The notes beneath the pieces were generated by a model. It saw only the letters and a list, made by a program, of their open reading frames with translations, searched no databases and had not been told where the DNA came from. From Candidatus Kuenenia stuttgartensis (GTDB lineage: Bacteria; Pseudomonadota; Alphaproteobacteria; SMXS01): a stretch of DNA of 43,547 nucleotides. Location of the stretch: NCBI GenBank assembly GCA_943329845.2, contig CALQFM020000033.1:1-43547 (forward strand), in the 5' to 3' direction. Numbering within the stretch: position 1 is the stretch's first letter; every line of letters begins with the position of its first letter. A program made the translations under genes and the position numbers. This document shows positions 17,710 to 26,414 of the stretch, piece by piece.

Positions 17710-18861
17710 CTACAGCGTCTTCTCGTACATCCTGTAGGTCTTGTAGTGCCGGCACAGGATCATCTCCAGGATGCGCTGCATCGGCACGTTGCTCTCCAGG
17801 ATCCACGAAAGCTCGGCGCGGCGGTAACCCACTTCCTTGACCGTCGCCCGGCGGATTTCCTCGATCATCAGCAGCGCCATGGACGCACCGGCGAGGCTGC
17901 CCTGGAACTGCTGGCGCACGCCCATCAGCGGTACGCGGCAACGGGTGGGCGACTTCACCAGCAGGCGCCACGCCAGCCTGGCCCAGCCGAACGGCAGCAG
18001 GCTGCCGTCCAGGTCGGCGGCCGCCTGGTTGATGTCGGGCACGGTCAGCATGAAGGCGGAGGGCACGCCGTCCCATTCGGCGATCATGCAACCCTGTTCC
18101 TTGATGAACGGCTTCAGGTCCTTGCCCATCTTGTCGATCTCGGCGTCGGTCATGGGGATGAAGCCCCAGTTGTCGCGCCAGGCGTCGTTGAAGATGTCGA
18201 TGATGATCTTCAGCTCGTTCGCGAAGTCATTCTTGCGCATGCGGCGGACTGTCAGCTTCTCCTGCTTGCGCGCCTTGTCGAGGATGCGTTGCACGTTCGA
18301 CGGGAACTCGTGGGTGATGTTGAGGTCGTAGGCCCACATGTCCTGGATCTTGGCATAGCCAAGCTCCTCGACATGCTCGCCGTAATAGGGGCGCGCATGG
18401 CCCATCATCACCCGGGGCGGCTCGTCGAAGCCTTCGACCAGCAGGCCGGATTCCTCGTTGATCGACAGGCTGAACGGGCCCAGCACGCGGGTCATGCCGC
18501 GCTCGCGCAGCCAGTTCTCGGCGGCCTCGAACAGGGCGTCGAACACCAGCGGATCGTCGACCGCGTCGAGGAAGCCGAAATGGCCGGTGCCGGGCCCCTG
18601 GTGGATCTGGGCGAGCTGGTCGATCTGGGCGCTGATCCGGCCCACCGGCCTGCCATCCATGCGGGCGATGAAATATGCGGCCTCGGCGTGCTGGAAGTAG
18701 GGGTTCTTGTCCTTATCCAGGACGTCGTGCCGCTCGAACCGCAGGGGCGGCACCCAGTAGGGGTCGCCCCGGTAGATCGCCCAGGGCACGTTGATGAAGG
18801 TCTCGAGGTCGGCCTTCGTGACGACCTCGGCGACCTGTACGCCGCCCTCGCCGAAGCTCAT
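17710..18861 (-). CDS. Probable bacterial ceramide synthase (GNAT-like N-acyltransferase)
   Basis: The 383-residue protein matches the alphaproteobacterial family, often mis-named dATP pyrophosphohydrolase, that includes the Caulobacter bacterial ceramide synthase. That enzyme N-acylates 3-ketosphinganine, and its fold is Gcn5-like, unrelated to eukaryotic ceramide synthases. Visible features are the N-terminal FINVPWAIYRGDPYWVPP and GRISAQID strands, the GHFGFLDAVDD segment, GPFSLSINEESGLL, and MMGHARPYYGEH, with a second GNAT-like half. The assignment rests on family memory plus the sphingolipid genes 5-12 kb away on the same locus. The start ATG (18859-18861) lies five bases after the hydroxylase stop, so it is the last gene of the lptG-flippase-hydroxylase operon. 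Confidence 0.75.
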   Translation of the reverse strand: MSFGEGGVQVAEVVTKADLETFINVPWAIYRGDPYWVPPLRFERHDVLDKDKNPYFQHAEAAYFIARMDGRPVGRISAQIDQLAQIHQGPGTGHFGFLDAVDDPLVFDALFEAAENWLRERGMTRVLGPFSLSINEESGLLVEGFDEPPRVMMGHARPYYGEHVEELGYAKIQDMWAYDLNITHEFPSNVQRILDKARKQEKLTVRRMRKNDFANELKIIIDIFNDAWRDNWGFIPMTDAEIDKMGKDLKPFIKEQGCMIAEWDGVPSAFMLTVPDINQAAADLDGSLLPFGWARLAWRLLVKSPTRCRVPLMGVRQQFQGSLAGASMALLMIEEIRRATVKEVGYRRAELSWILESNVPMQRILEMILCRHYKTYRMYEKTL

Positions 18862-18866
18862 GGAGG

Positions 18867-19628
18867 TCAGGCCACGTCGCGACGGCGGTCGCGGGGCGTG
18901 CCCTTGGCCACGCCGCCCGACAGTTCGGCCACCCAGGGATAGCGCGCGGCCATGGCGTCGTCGTAGCCCAGGTTGAATACGGTGACGCTTTTCGGCGGGC
19001 GCCGCTCGTTGGTGTAGAGCGTGGCGAACACCCGGTCCCAGAGGAAGTTGGTGATGCCGAAATTGCCGCGCTCGTTGTGGAAGTGGTGCGCCATGTGCAG
19101 CTGCTTCATCCGTACCAGGATCGGGTTCTTCGGCTTGTAGGACAGGTGCTCGATGCAGTGGCAGAACTCGTAGAAACAGGTGATCGCGCAGCCGGTCGCC
19201 AGCCCGAAGGCCGCGCCGGGCCAGCCGGCGAAATAGTATCCCACCGGCATGGTGACGATCGCCACCGTCGGCAGCGTGGTGTAGAGCGCGCCGAACAGGA
19301 TGTGCAGGTCGTGCGGGTCCTGATGGTGATCGTAATGGATGCGCTTCCACACCGGCGCGGTCAGCGGCGTCTTCGCCAGCCAGTTGCCGTGCAGGATGAA
19401 ACGGTGGATGCCGTACCAGGCCAGTGGATAGATCAGGATCGCGGCCAGCCCGGTCCAGGCAAGCCCGGCCAGCGGCGCGCCCGCCGTCAGCGCGTAGGCG
19501 TAGGCCGCGATCGCGAGGACGATATAGGCCTGTATGGCGTAGTACTGGAAATAGGCCTTCACCAGCTCCTTGAACGTCATCTTGTCCAGGTGGTGACGCC
19601 GCCGACTCCAGAAACCGAGCTTGATCAC
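18867..19628 (-). CDS. Di-iron fatty acid hydroxylase / sterol desaturase-family membrane protein
   Basis: An integral inner-membrane enzyme of 253 residues with about four hydrophobic segments and the full set of histidine clusters that hold a di-iron centre: HRFILH, HYDHH, HCIEH and HMAHH. The family hydroxylates or desaturates lipid chains (sterols, carotenoids, sphingoid bases). Its place between a flippase and the probable ceramide synthase suggests the substrate is ceramide or its sphingoid base; this is inference. The start is a GTG (19626-19628), with MTFKEL some 17 codons further in as an alternative. Upstream TATAGT-like sequence could give an internal promoter. Confidence 0.82.
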   Translation of the reverse strand: MIKLGFWSRRRHHLDKMTFKELVKAYFQYYAIQAYIVLAIAAYAYALTAGAPLAGLAWTGLAAILIYPLAWYGIHRFILHGNWLAKTPLTAPVWKRIHYDHHQDPHDLHILFGALYTTLPTVAIVTMPVGYYFAGWPGAAFGLATGCAITCFYEFCHCIEHLSYKPKNPILVRMKQLHMAHHFHNERGNFGITNFLWDRVFATLYTNERRPPKSVTVFNLGYDDAMAARYPWVAELSGGVAKGTPRDRRRDVA

Positions 19629-19732
19629 GATACGTGTCGTCCCAGATAGCCTGTCCGGTGCCCGCACTATAGCACGGACGGGCGGAAAATAGTCTCGCCC
19701 GTGGCAATATCCAACCTGAAACACCGGAAGGC

Positions 19733-21304
19733 TTACCTGCGCAGCAGGAAGGGCAGGCGCCTGGCGAGCTTTTTCGGCACTACGAGCTGGGCATCCTCGC
19801 GGGTGAAGCCGAAGCGCATCAGCGCCAGCATCGCGACAATCAGGGTGACGATACCCAGGATGAAATAACCGGCGCGCCACATGCCCTCGGTCACATCGAA
19901 CAGCAGCGCCATCGCCAGCGAGATGGCCACTGAAACGGCAACTGGCCGGAACAGGCGGCGGTCATAGGGCTTCAGGCCATAGATGTAGCGCACCTGCAGG
20001 AAGCCCAGCACCGCCGAAATGTTGATGCCGCCGGCCGCGGCGAGGGCCGCCGCCACCATGCTGCCCCGCAGGCCGCCGCCGAAATATTCCGGATGCGGGA
20101 TCAGCAGGAAAGCCAGCAACGCCGTCACCGCTACGCCCGCCGCCGCGTTGATGAACGGGATGCGGTACTTGCCGATCATGGCGAGGATCGAAGTCGACGG
20201 TCCCCAGGTCACCTCGAGGCTTCGGCCGACCACCAGGATCAGCAACGCACCGGCTCCGGCGACGAATTCCGATCCGCTCTGGCGCAGCAATTCGTGCCGG
20301 TAACAGATGACCAGGGTCGCCATGGGAATGAAGGCGGGCACCGAAACCCGCGTGGCGAAGGCGAGCATCTCGCGCAGATTGGCCCGGTCGTCCTTGCCGC
20401 TGTTGGCCGAGGCAAGCGGGGCAAGGACATATTCGAAGCTCTCGCGGAACACGTTGAGCACGCTGACCAGCTTGCGTGCCGCCGCATAGACGCCTGCCGC
20501 CTCGGCGCCCCGCGCGCCCGGCAGCATGATGTTGAGGAAGATCACCGGCAGCCAGGAATGCCACTTCTTCGCGAAGTTGGGCAGCATCATGCTGGAGGAG
20601 TATGCCACCATCTCCTTGCCCAGCGCCCGGCCCAGGCCGGTCCTGGCGACCAGATGGCCGAGACCGTAGTGCTTGTGCACCAGCCGGAAGGCGAAGGCGG
20701 CGGTGACAGCGAGGCCCATGAGGTGCGAGATGAACAAGCCCAGCGACACGACGCCGATCATCCAGAACAGCACGCCGAAGAGCAGCCGGAAACCCTGCTC
20801 GTAGAAGATGCGCACCTTAACCTCGGGCCCGAAGATGCTGCGCGCGCGGATCGCGCCGGTCGCCACCTCGACCATCGACCACAGCGGCACCGCCAGCGCG
20901 TAGATCCGGATGATGGTTACAAGATGGGCCGAATCCTGTTCGTTGGCATTGATCACGCCCGCCAGCGCCGGCGCCGCGAGGAACATGCCCAACCCGATCA
21001 GGCAGGATATCGCGAGCGTGGTGTTGACCGCGTATTTCAGCACGCGGCCCGCCGCCACCTCGTTCTCGGCGCCAGGTATGAAGCGCTGCAGCGCCATGGT
21101 CATGCCGAAGTCGGAGACGATGGCCAGACCCTGCACCAGGCCCCACATGGTCATGAACAGCCCGAAGGTCTGCGAGCCGTACATCTGGGTGAACAGGAAG
21201 AAGCTGACCAGTTCGATCAGCGCGCCGCTCCGGCCCAGCAGCGCCAGGCCGGCGCCGCGCGCCATCACTGCCTTGGTGGAGGGGCCTGGCGGCGCCGAGG
21301 ACAT
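19733..21304 (-). CDS. MATE/Wzx-type lipid flippase-like membrane protein
   Basis: The 523-residue protein has about twelve to fourteen hydrophobic segments and the layout of the polysaccharide biosynthesis/oligosaccharide flippase superfamily, with the usual N-terminal start (LLGRSGALIELVSFFLFTQMYG) and a Gly-rich first helix. Such proteins flip lipid-linked sugars or lipids across the inner membrane. It begins seven bases after the lptG stop with GGAGG upstream, and no glycosyltransferase gene is near. The neighbours suggest a ceramide-based lipid as cargo rather than a polysaccharide precursor; that is inference. The C-terminus ends in a short basic tail. Confidence 0.78.
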   Translation of the reverse strand: MSSAPPGPSTKAVMARGAGLALLGRSGALIELVSFFLFTQMYGSQTFGLFMTMWGLVQGLAIVSDFGMTMALQRFIPGAENEVAAGRVLKYAVNTTLAISCLIGLGMFLAAPALAGVINANEQDSAHLVTIIRIYALAVPLWSMVEVATGAIRARSIFGPEVKVRIFYEQGFRLLFGVLFWMIGVVSLGLFISHLMGLAVTAAFAFRLVHKHYGLGHLVARTGLGRALGKEMVAYSSSMMLPNFAKKWHSWLPVIFLNIMLPGARGAEAAGVYAAARKLVSVLNVFRESFEYVLAPLASANSGKDDRANLREMLAFATRVSVPAFIPMATLVICYRHELLRQSGSEFVAGAGALLILVVGRSLEVTWGPSTSILAMIGKYRIPFINAAAGVAVTALLAFLLIPHPEYFGGGLRGSMVAAALAAAGGINISAVLGFLQVRYIYGLKPYDRRLFRPVAVSVAISLAMALLFDVTEGMWRAGYFILGIVTLIVAMLALMRFGFTREDAQLVVPKKLARRLPFLLRR

Positions 21305-21311
21305 GGAAGCG

Positions 21312-22415
21312 CTATGCCTCCGTGTAGAACAATACGGAGGTTCCTAGGAAGAAGAACAGGAACAGCGGCGTCCAGGCTGCCAGAACCGGCGGTATGGTGC
21401 CGAACTGGCCGACGGCGAGCAGCAGGTTGTCGACCACGAAATAGCTGAAGCCGAACGCCATGCCGCCGATCACCCGCAGGAACATGGTGCCCGAGCGCGA
21501 CACGCCGAAGGCGGCCATCGCGCCCAGCAGCGGCATCAGGATGGTGCCCAGCGGTCCGGAGATCTTGTGGTGCAGCCAGGCCGTCAGCTTGTTGACGCTC
21601 ATGCCTTCGCCCTTGAGCTGGCCGACCGCGGTCGCCAGCCGGCCGATCGGTACGGTTTCCGGATCGATGGCCAGGGCGCGAAAACGCGCCGGCGGAATCT
21701 TCGTCTCCCAGGTCATGCGCGGAGTCGAGGTCACCTTCATCTCGTCGACGTTGAACACGGTCACGTCGAACATGGTCCACTGGCCGTTGGAGTATGCGGC
21801 AAAGTTGGCCGAGGTGATCTGCTTGATCCGGCCGCCATCATCCAGCTTGTAGAGGGTGACCCGGTCCAGGATGGTCCCCTCGCGGGTCACCGCCTGCGCC
21901 CGAACACGGACGTCGCCCTCGATCGCCCAGGCGTCGGACTTGGATGGCGGCAGGGTTACGTCGCCCACGGCGAAGCCGCTGGCGCGCCAGCGGTCGTATT
22001 CGTCGTTGGACTGGGCGACGATGGTTTCGTTCATGGCGAAATGGAACACCGCAGCCACCGCGCAGACACCCATCATCGGGAAGATGATCTTGAATGACGA
22101 CACGCCGCTCGATTGCATGACCGCCACCTCGCTGCTCTGGGCGAGGGTGGTGCAGGTGATCAGGGTGGCCAGCAGCGCCGAGAAGCCGATGACGTTCGAT
22201 ACCATCTGCGGGAAACGCAGCACGGTAAATCGCCAGATCGAATCCATGCCGGCGCCAGCTGGCTCCAGGATGTCGCCGCTTTCCGACAGCACATCGAGCG
22301 CCTGCATGATGATGGCGATGCCGAACAGCAGCACCAGGAAGCGCACCAGAAACATCTTGGCGATGTATTCCAGCAGGACGGGGATCGACAGGCGATGCTG
22401 CTGCAGTCTGGTCAT
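21312..22415 (-). CDS. lptG: LptG-family lipid-export permease (YjgP/YjgQ family)
   Basis: The 367-residue inner-membrane protein has three N-terminal and three C-terminal membrane helices around a large periplasmic beta-jellyroll (about residues 115-270), as in LptF/LptG of the LptB2FG LPS exporter. The cytoplasmic coupling region (SSEVAVMQSSGVSS) that contacts the LptB ATPase is present. It overlaps lptF by four bases (ATGA). Canonical alphaproteobacterial lptFG usually lie near lptD and a leucyl aminopeptidase gene; here the pair heads an operon ending in a ceramide synthase. It could be the only LPS pair of the genome or a sphingolipid-dedicated paralogue. Confidence 0.85.
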   Translation of the reverse strand: MTRLQQHRLSIPVLLEYIAKMFLVRFLVLLFGIAIIMQALDVLSESGDILEPAGAGMDSIWRFTVLRFPQMVSNVIGFSALLATLITCTTLAQSSEVAVMQSSGVSSFKIIFPMMGVCAVAAVFHFAMNETIVAQSNDEYDRWRASGFAVGDVTLPPSKSDAWAIEGDVRVRAQAVTREGTILDRVTLYKLDDGGRIKQITSANFAAYSNGQWTMFDVTVFNVDEMKVTSTPRMTWETKIPPARFRALAIDPETVPIGRLATAVGQLKGEGMSVNKLTAWLHHKISGPLGTILMPLLGAMAAFGVSRSGTMFLRVIGGMAFGFSYFVVDNLLLAVGQFGTIPPVLAAWTPLFLFFFLGTSVLFYTEA

Positions 22416-23623
22416 GCCGGCTGGCTCTCCGCTTCATCCTGTTTCGGCCGGAAGAAGCTGATCTTCTGCACCGAACCGATCAGGAAATCCCAGCCATTTT
22501 CGATCCAGGCCAGCGGCCGGACGCCGACGCGGAAGGCCGTCGTGTAGAAGAAATACCCTGAAAGCGCCACGAACACGAGGAATGGGATGAACAGGTTGAT
22601 CATGCCCGAGCCTTCGCCGAGGCTGGCCGCGGCGGTGCCGAACTCGAGCGTCTTGTGCAGCGTCAGCAGCATGATGACGCCAACCGCCAAGCCGAGCTGC
22701 TTCTGCTGCCGCTTGGCGCCCACGCCCAGGCCCACGGCCATGAACGGCAGGATCAGGATAGTCAGGGAACGGAGAATCCGGTCCCAGAACGCCGACACAT
22801 AGGTGCGCGCCTCGCGGGGAACGGTGGTCGTGCCTGCCTGGGACCAAAGCTCGGGCAGCGTCAATTCGCGTTCCTTCTGGCCACGGGAGCGGAACTCGGC
22901 GATCTGCGGCATCTCGAACGGGTAGTCATGCTGGGTGAAGGTGAACACACGCGGCGCGGGCTTGCGCGGTTCGACATCGACGATCACGCCCTCGCGCAAG
23001 CGCATCAGCACCGTGCGGCCGTCGGGCGTGGCGAGGAACGAGCCTTCCTTGGCGGTGATGGTCGAGACGTGGCCGTCGGGGCGCTCCTTCTGGGCGAAGA
23101 TGCCCTCCAGCCGCTGCCCGCCGTCGAAGGCCTTCTCGATCCGCAGCGTGAAGCCGTCGCCGAGATAGCTGTATTCGCCCGGCCGGATGCTGGTGCCGAA
23201 CGCACCAGACGTCAGGTCGAACAGCAGGCTCTGGTAGGTATAGAACGCGCGCGGCTGGATGAAACCCAGCAGCGCCAGGTTGATGATCATCAGCACGCCG
23301 GACAGCGCGATGGGGCCGCGCATCAGGCGGAACAGGCCAAGTCCGCCGGCCTGCATCGCCTCCATCTCGCTGTTGTTGGTCAGCTTGCGGAAGGCCAGCA
23401 ACACGCCCAGCAGGAAACCCAGCGGCAGGGCGAGGCCGATATATTGCGGGATCAGGTTGCCCAGCATCTTGAACACCACGCCGACCGGGCCGCCCTGGTT
23501 GGCCACCAGATCGAACAGGCGCAGCATTTTCTCGAGCAGCAGCAGCATGGCCGACACCCCGACGGTCATCAGCAGCGGCGTCATCACCTGGCGCAGGATA
23601 TAGATGTCGACCTTCCTGAACAC
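22412..23623 (-). CDS. lptF: LptF-family lipid-export permease (YjgP/YjgQ family)
   Basis: This is the partner of LptG, 403 residues from the chosen GTG (23621-23623), which lies nine bases after AAAGGA; an ATG at 23651-23653 would add ten residues. It begins with the typical IYILRQVMTPLLMTVGVSAML first helix, has NNSEMEAMQAGGLG as the LptB-coupling region, a periplasmic jellyroll, and three C-terminal helices (LTILILPFMAVGLGVGAKRQ). The C-terminal tail beyond the last helix is longer than usual and hydrophilic. It is the first gene of the five-gene minus-strand operon and is divergent from the DUF2141 gene. Confidence 0.85.
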   Translation of the reverse strand: MFRKVDIYILRQVMTPLLMTVGVSAMLLLLEKMLRLFDLVANQGGPVGVVFKMLGNLIPQYIGLALPLGFLLGVLLAFRKLTNNSEMEAMQAGGLGLFRLMRGPIALSGVLMIINLALLGFIQPRAFYTYQSLLFDLTSGAFGTSIRPGEYSYLGDGFTLRIEKAFDGGQRLEGIFAQKERPDGHVSTITAKEGSFLATPDGRTVLMRLREGVIVDVEPRKPAPRVFTFTQHDYPFEMPQIAEFRSRGQKERELTLPELWSQAGTTTVPREARTYVSAFWDRILRSLTILILPFMAVGLGVGAKRQQKQLGLAVGVIMLLTLHKTLEFGTAAASLGEGSGMINLFIPFLVFVALSGYFFYTTAFRVGVRPLAWIENGWDFLIGSVQKISFFRPKQDEAESQPA

Positions 23624-23837
23624 GGTCGGGCAGTCCTTTCGGCGGATGCGCATGGATATACGACGGACGCGGCGCCATGCGATCACGCGGCAGCGGGTTC
23701 AAGTAAAGAGTGCCGCCCATTGATTGCAAACGAATTCTGCAGCGAACAATTCCCGCTCCCGGCCGTTCGGCCTAGGTTCATCCTCGCGCCATAGGATGGC
23801 GCTCGCTATGACCATGCTTGCAGCAAGGAGACTGGGT

Positions 23838-24413
23838 TTGGCTTCAACGTCGCGAAGGCACCGCCGGTTCACCGCCATGGCGGCGGCGTGCGCCTTGCTG
23901 GCGGCCGGAACCGCGCACGCCGAGGACGACCAGCGGGTGCCGGTGCCCGCGCGACTTCAGGGCCTCTCGCTGTCCGGTAAGGCGCTAGGGGCAGTCGCGG
24001 ACCGTATCGATCCATCGAAACCGCTCGGCTGGTGCGATCCTGCCGATACCTCACCGCGGATCCGGGTGATCGTGCCCAACGTCCGCAATGCCGACGGCAA
24101 CATCCGTCTCAGCCTGCATGGCCCGGACCCCGAGCAGTGGGTTGGCAAGAAGGGCGGCAAGCTGATCCGCTTCGACGTGCCGGCTAGGCGGGGCCGCATG
24201 GAAATCTGCATGCCGCTGCCCTACGGCAGGGGTGTTTACGCCGTCGGCCTCTATCATGACGAAAACGCCAACGGAAAGTACGGATTCGCGGGTGAGGGCT
24301 ACGGCTTCTCCAACAATGCCAAGGCGAGTGCGTTCGGCCCGGCCCGGCACGAGGCGGCAGCGTTCCGTGCCGGCGACGGGACTACCGACCTCACGATCAG
24401 CCTCCGCTATTGA
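23838..24413 (+). CDS. Exported DUF2141-domain protein of the sphingolipid locus
   Basis: The 191-residue protein has a clear signal peptide (basic STSRRHRR, hydrophobic core, AGTAHA before EDD) and a beta-sandwich DUF2141 domain (IRLSLHGPD, then VYAVGLYHDENANGKY, the most typical block). The function of the domain is not established. The TTG at 23838 is chosen because AAGGAG lies seven bases upstream and it gives a normal signal peptide; ATGs at 23808 and 23814 are alternatives. It is followed by the lipid kinase and nucleotidyltransferase genes. I recall a DUF2141 gene in the matching position of the Caulobacter ceramide-phosphoglycerate (cpgABC) locus, so it may be the cpgA counterpart. 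Confidence 0.75.
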   Translation: MASTSRRHRRFTAMAAACALLAAGTAHAEDDQRVPVPARLQGLSLSGKALGAVADRIDPSKPLGWCDPADTSPRIRVIVPNVRNADGNIRLSLHGPDPEQWVGKKGGKLIRFDVPARRGRMEICMPLPYGRGVYAVGLYHDENANGKYGFAGEGYGFSNNAKASAFGPARHEAAAFRAGDGTTDLTISLRY

Positions 24414-24492
24414 GCTTCCGTCGCTTGTCATTTGACCCGGAACCAATAGCTGCCTAAGTTCGCGCCTTTCCAGCCATTTGGAATAGGTTCCG

Positions 24493-25461
24493 GTGACACT
24501 CGAAGAGATCGGCGTCATCAGCAATCCGGGAAGTACCCGGATGAACAAGATGTTGCAGGACTTCCGGCAGGTGGTTGGGAGCTATCCCGGCGTTGCCTAC
24601 CGCGAGCTTTCCCACATCGACGACATGGAGCACATCCTGCGCGACTTCGCGGCGCAGGGGATAAAACTGCTTGTTCTGAGCGGCGGCGACGGCACCCTGC
24701 AACTCGGCGTCACCGCGCTGATGAACCATGACATCTTCGACGAGCCGCCGGTGATCGCCATCCTGCCGGGCGGCCGCACAAACATGGTGGCCGAGGCCCT
24801 CGGCATGTATGGCTCGCCCAGCGAGTGCCTGCGCGACGTGGTCGACGGCGCGGTCAATGGCGGGCTGAAGACCGTCGACCTGCCGTTCATCCGGCTCCAG
24901 GTGAAGCCGGACGACAAGCCTGTGTACGGCGCGTTCTTCGGCGCCGCGACCATCGTCCGCGGCATCGAGTTCACCCGCAACGTGATCTATCCGATGGGCC
25001 TGCCCAACTTCCTGTCGCACGCCATCGCCATCGTCTACCTGGTCGCCAACGCGGCGTGGCCCTTCAAGGGGCCGAAGGCGCCCATGCGGGCCGAGCCCAT
25101 GCACGTCAATTTCGGCGACAGCACGCCGGAGGCGAAGGCCTACATGATTGTACTGGTCACCACGCTCAACCGGCTGATCCTTGGCCTCTCCGCGGCCTCG
25201 GCGGTGGGCGAGGGCGCGCTGCGCTATACCAGCATCGAATACAGCTTCTCGGCCGCGGCGCGCGCCGTCAGGACGTTCCTGTTTGGCCGGCCGTCGACCA
25301 AGCTGGTGCGAGGCCTGGTGCGGCGGCGCATGTATAGCGTCGAGATCCGCACCCCCAGCCCGGTGACTCTGGACGGCGAGTTCTTCGTGCCCGATCCCGC
25401 CCATCCGGTAAAGCTGGAGGCGACGCCGCCCTTCACCTTCGTCAGGCTGGACGACGAATGA
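24493..25461 (+). CDS. cpgB: Diacylglycerol/sphingosine-kinase-family lipid kinase, probable ceramide kinase
   Basis: The 322-residue protein has the DAGK/LCB5 catalytic domain: a VISNPGSTRMNK phosphate-binding start, the LSGGDGTLQ nucleotide loop near residue 63, and the LPGGRTNM segment, with a C-terminal beta-sandwich (SPVTLDGEFFV). This family phosphorylates lipid hydroxyl groups. In Caulobacter the homologous gene beside spt encodes a ceramide kinase on the path to ceramide phosphoglycerate, and the setting here is the same. The start is a GTG at 24493 with AGG nine bases before. Its end overlaps the next gene by four bases (ATGA), showing one translation unit. Confidence 0.8.
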   Translation: MTLEEIGVISNPGSTRMNKMLQDFRQVVGSYPGVAYRELSHIDDMEHILRDFAAQGIKLLVLSGGDGTLQLGVTALMNHDIFDEPPVIAILPGGRTNMVAEALGMYGSPSECLRDVVDGAVNGGLKTVDLPFIRLQVKPDDKPVYGAFFGAATIVRGIEFTRNVIYPMGLPNFLSHAIAIVYLVANAAWPFKGPKAPMRAEPMHVNFGDSTPEAKAYMIVLVTTLNRLILGLSAASAVGEGALRYTSIEYSFSAAARAVRTFLFGRPSTKLVRGLVRRRMYSVEIRTPSPVTLDGEFFVPDPAHPVKLEATPPFTFVRLDDE

Positions 25462-26414
25462 CCAGCGAGGGCGAGGATTTCCGGACCGTCGTCGGCCGGG
25501 TCCTGATCGAACTCCACCAGCCGCTCTTTCCCGCCGCCGAGGCCGCCGCGCAGGATCTGCTGGCGGCCCATCCCGGTGCGTCCGCCATCCTGTTCTACGG
25601 CTCGTGCCTGCGCACCGGCTCGGACGACGACAAGATCCTGGACTTCTACGTGCTGGCCGACGATCTCGGCGAGGCCAACGGCAGCGAGCTGCTGGGCTTC
25701 TTCAACCGCGTCCTGCCGCCGAACGTGTTCTACCGGGAAACCCCGTTCGAAGGCCGGATGGTGCGGACCAAATACGCGCTGATGTCGACGGACGGCTTCG
25801 TCGAGTCCATGAGCCTGGATTGCCTCAATCCCAGCTTCTGGGCCCGCTTCGCCCAACCCTGCGCGCTGGCGTGGGTGCGCGATCCGCGTACCGCCGGCCA
25901 TGTGGCGGAAGCGATCGCCCAGGCGGTGATCACGGCGGTCTCGACCGTGGCGCCGGTCCATCCGTCGCCGTTCACATCCGACGAGTTGTGGTCGCACGTG
26001 TTCCAGATGACCTACGCGGCCGAACTGCGGTCCGAGAACGCGGCGACCAAGGGCGGCGAGATCTTCCGCGAATATCCCGACCGCTACCGCGCGCTGGCGG
26101 TGCCGGCGTTGCGGGCGGGTGGCGTCCAGGTGGACGTCGACGAGCATGGTTTCCTGCGCACCACCGTGCCGCCGGCGCGTGCTCGGCAGGAGATGCACCG
26201 CTGGCGCACCCGGCGGCTGCAGGGCAAGACCCTCAGCCTGCTGCGGCTGATCAAGGGTGCCTTCACCTTCACCGGCGGACTAGACTACCTGGCCTGGAAG
26301 ATGCGCCGCCATTCCGGCGTGGAGATCAGGATCAAGCCATGGCATCGCCGCCATCCCATCATCGGCGGGCTGCTGTTGATCCGGAAGGCGAAGCGCAAGG
26401 GCGGGTTCCGCTAG
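25458..26414 (+). CDS. cpgC: Nucleotidyltransferase-like protein, probable CpgC counterpart
   Basis: The 318-residue soluble protein has a polymerase-beta-type nucleotidyltransferase signature: FYGSCLRTGSDDDKILDFYVL, giving a GS motif followed by an acidic D-x-Y strand. A helical C-terminal half ends in a strongly basic tail (KAKRKGGFR) that could bind membrane or nucleic acid. It overlaps the lipid kinase start-stop (ATGA) and its own TAG overlaps the spt TAG on the other strand inside one CTAG. Position beside the kinase suggests a role in forming the phosphoglycerate headgroup. The Caulobacter naming is from memory and the chemistry is not shown by sequence. Confidence 0.7.
   Translation: MTSEGEDFRTVVGRVLIELHQPLFPAAEAAAQDLLAAHPGASAILFYGSCLRTGSDDDKILDFYVLADDLGEANGSELLGFFNRVLPPNVFYRETPFEGRMVRTKYALMSTDGFVESMSLDCLNPSFWARFAQPCALAWVRDPRTAGHVAEAIAQAVITAVSTVAPVHPSPFTSDELWSHVFQMTYAAELRSENAATKGGEIFREYPDRYRALAVPALRAGGVQVDVDEHGFLRTTVPPARARQEMHRWRTRRLQGKTLSLLRLIKGAFTFTGGLDYLAWKMRRHSGVEIRIKPWHRRHPIIGGLLLIRKAKRKGGFR

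Noticed and set aside
18862-19707. Upstream extension of the ceramide synthase frame through the hydroxylase gene
   Set aside because: The extension is out of frame with the conserved His-cluster protein; the synthase family begins near the ATG at 18861.
24439-24460. An EcfG promoter before the lipid kinase gene
   Set aside because: GGAAC and AGTT are only 13 bases apart, outside the 16-17 base spacing.
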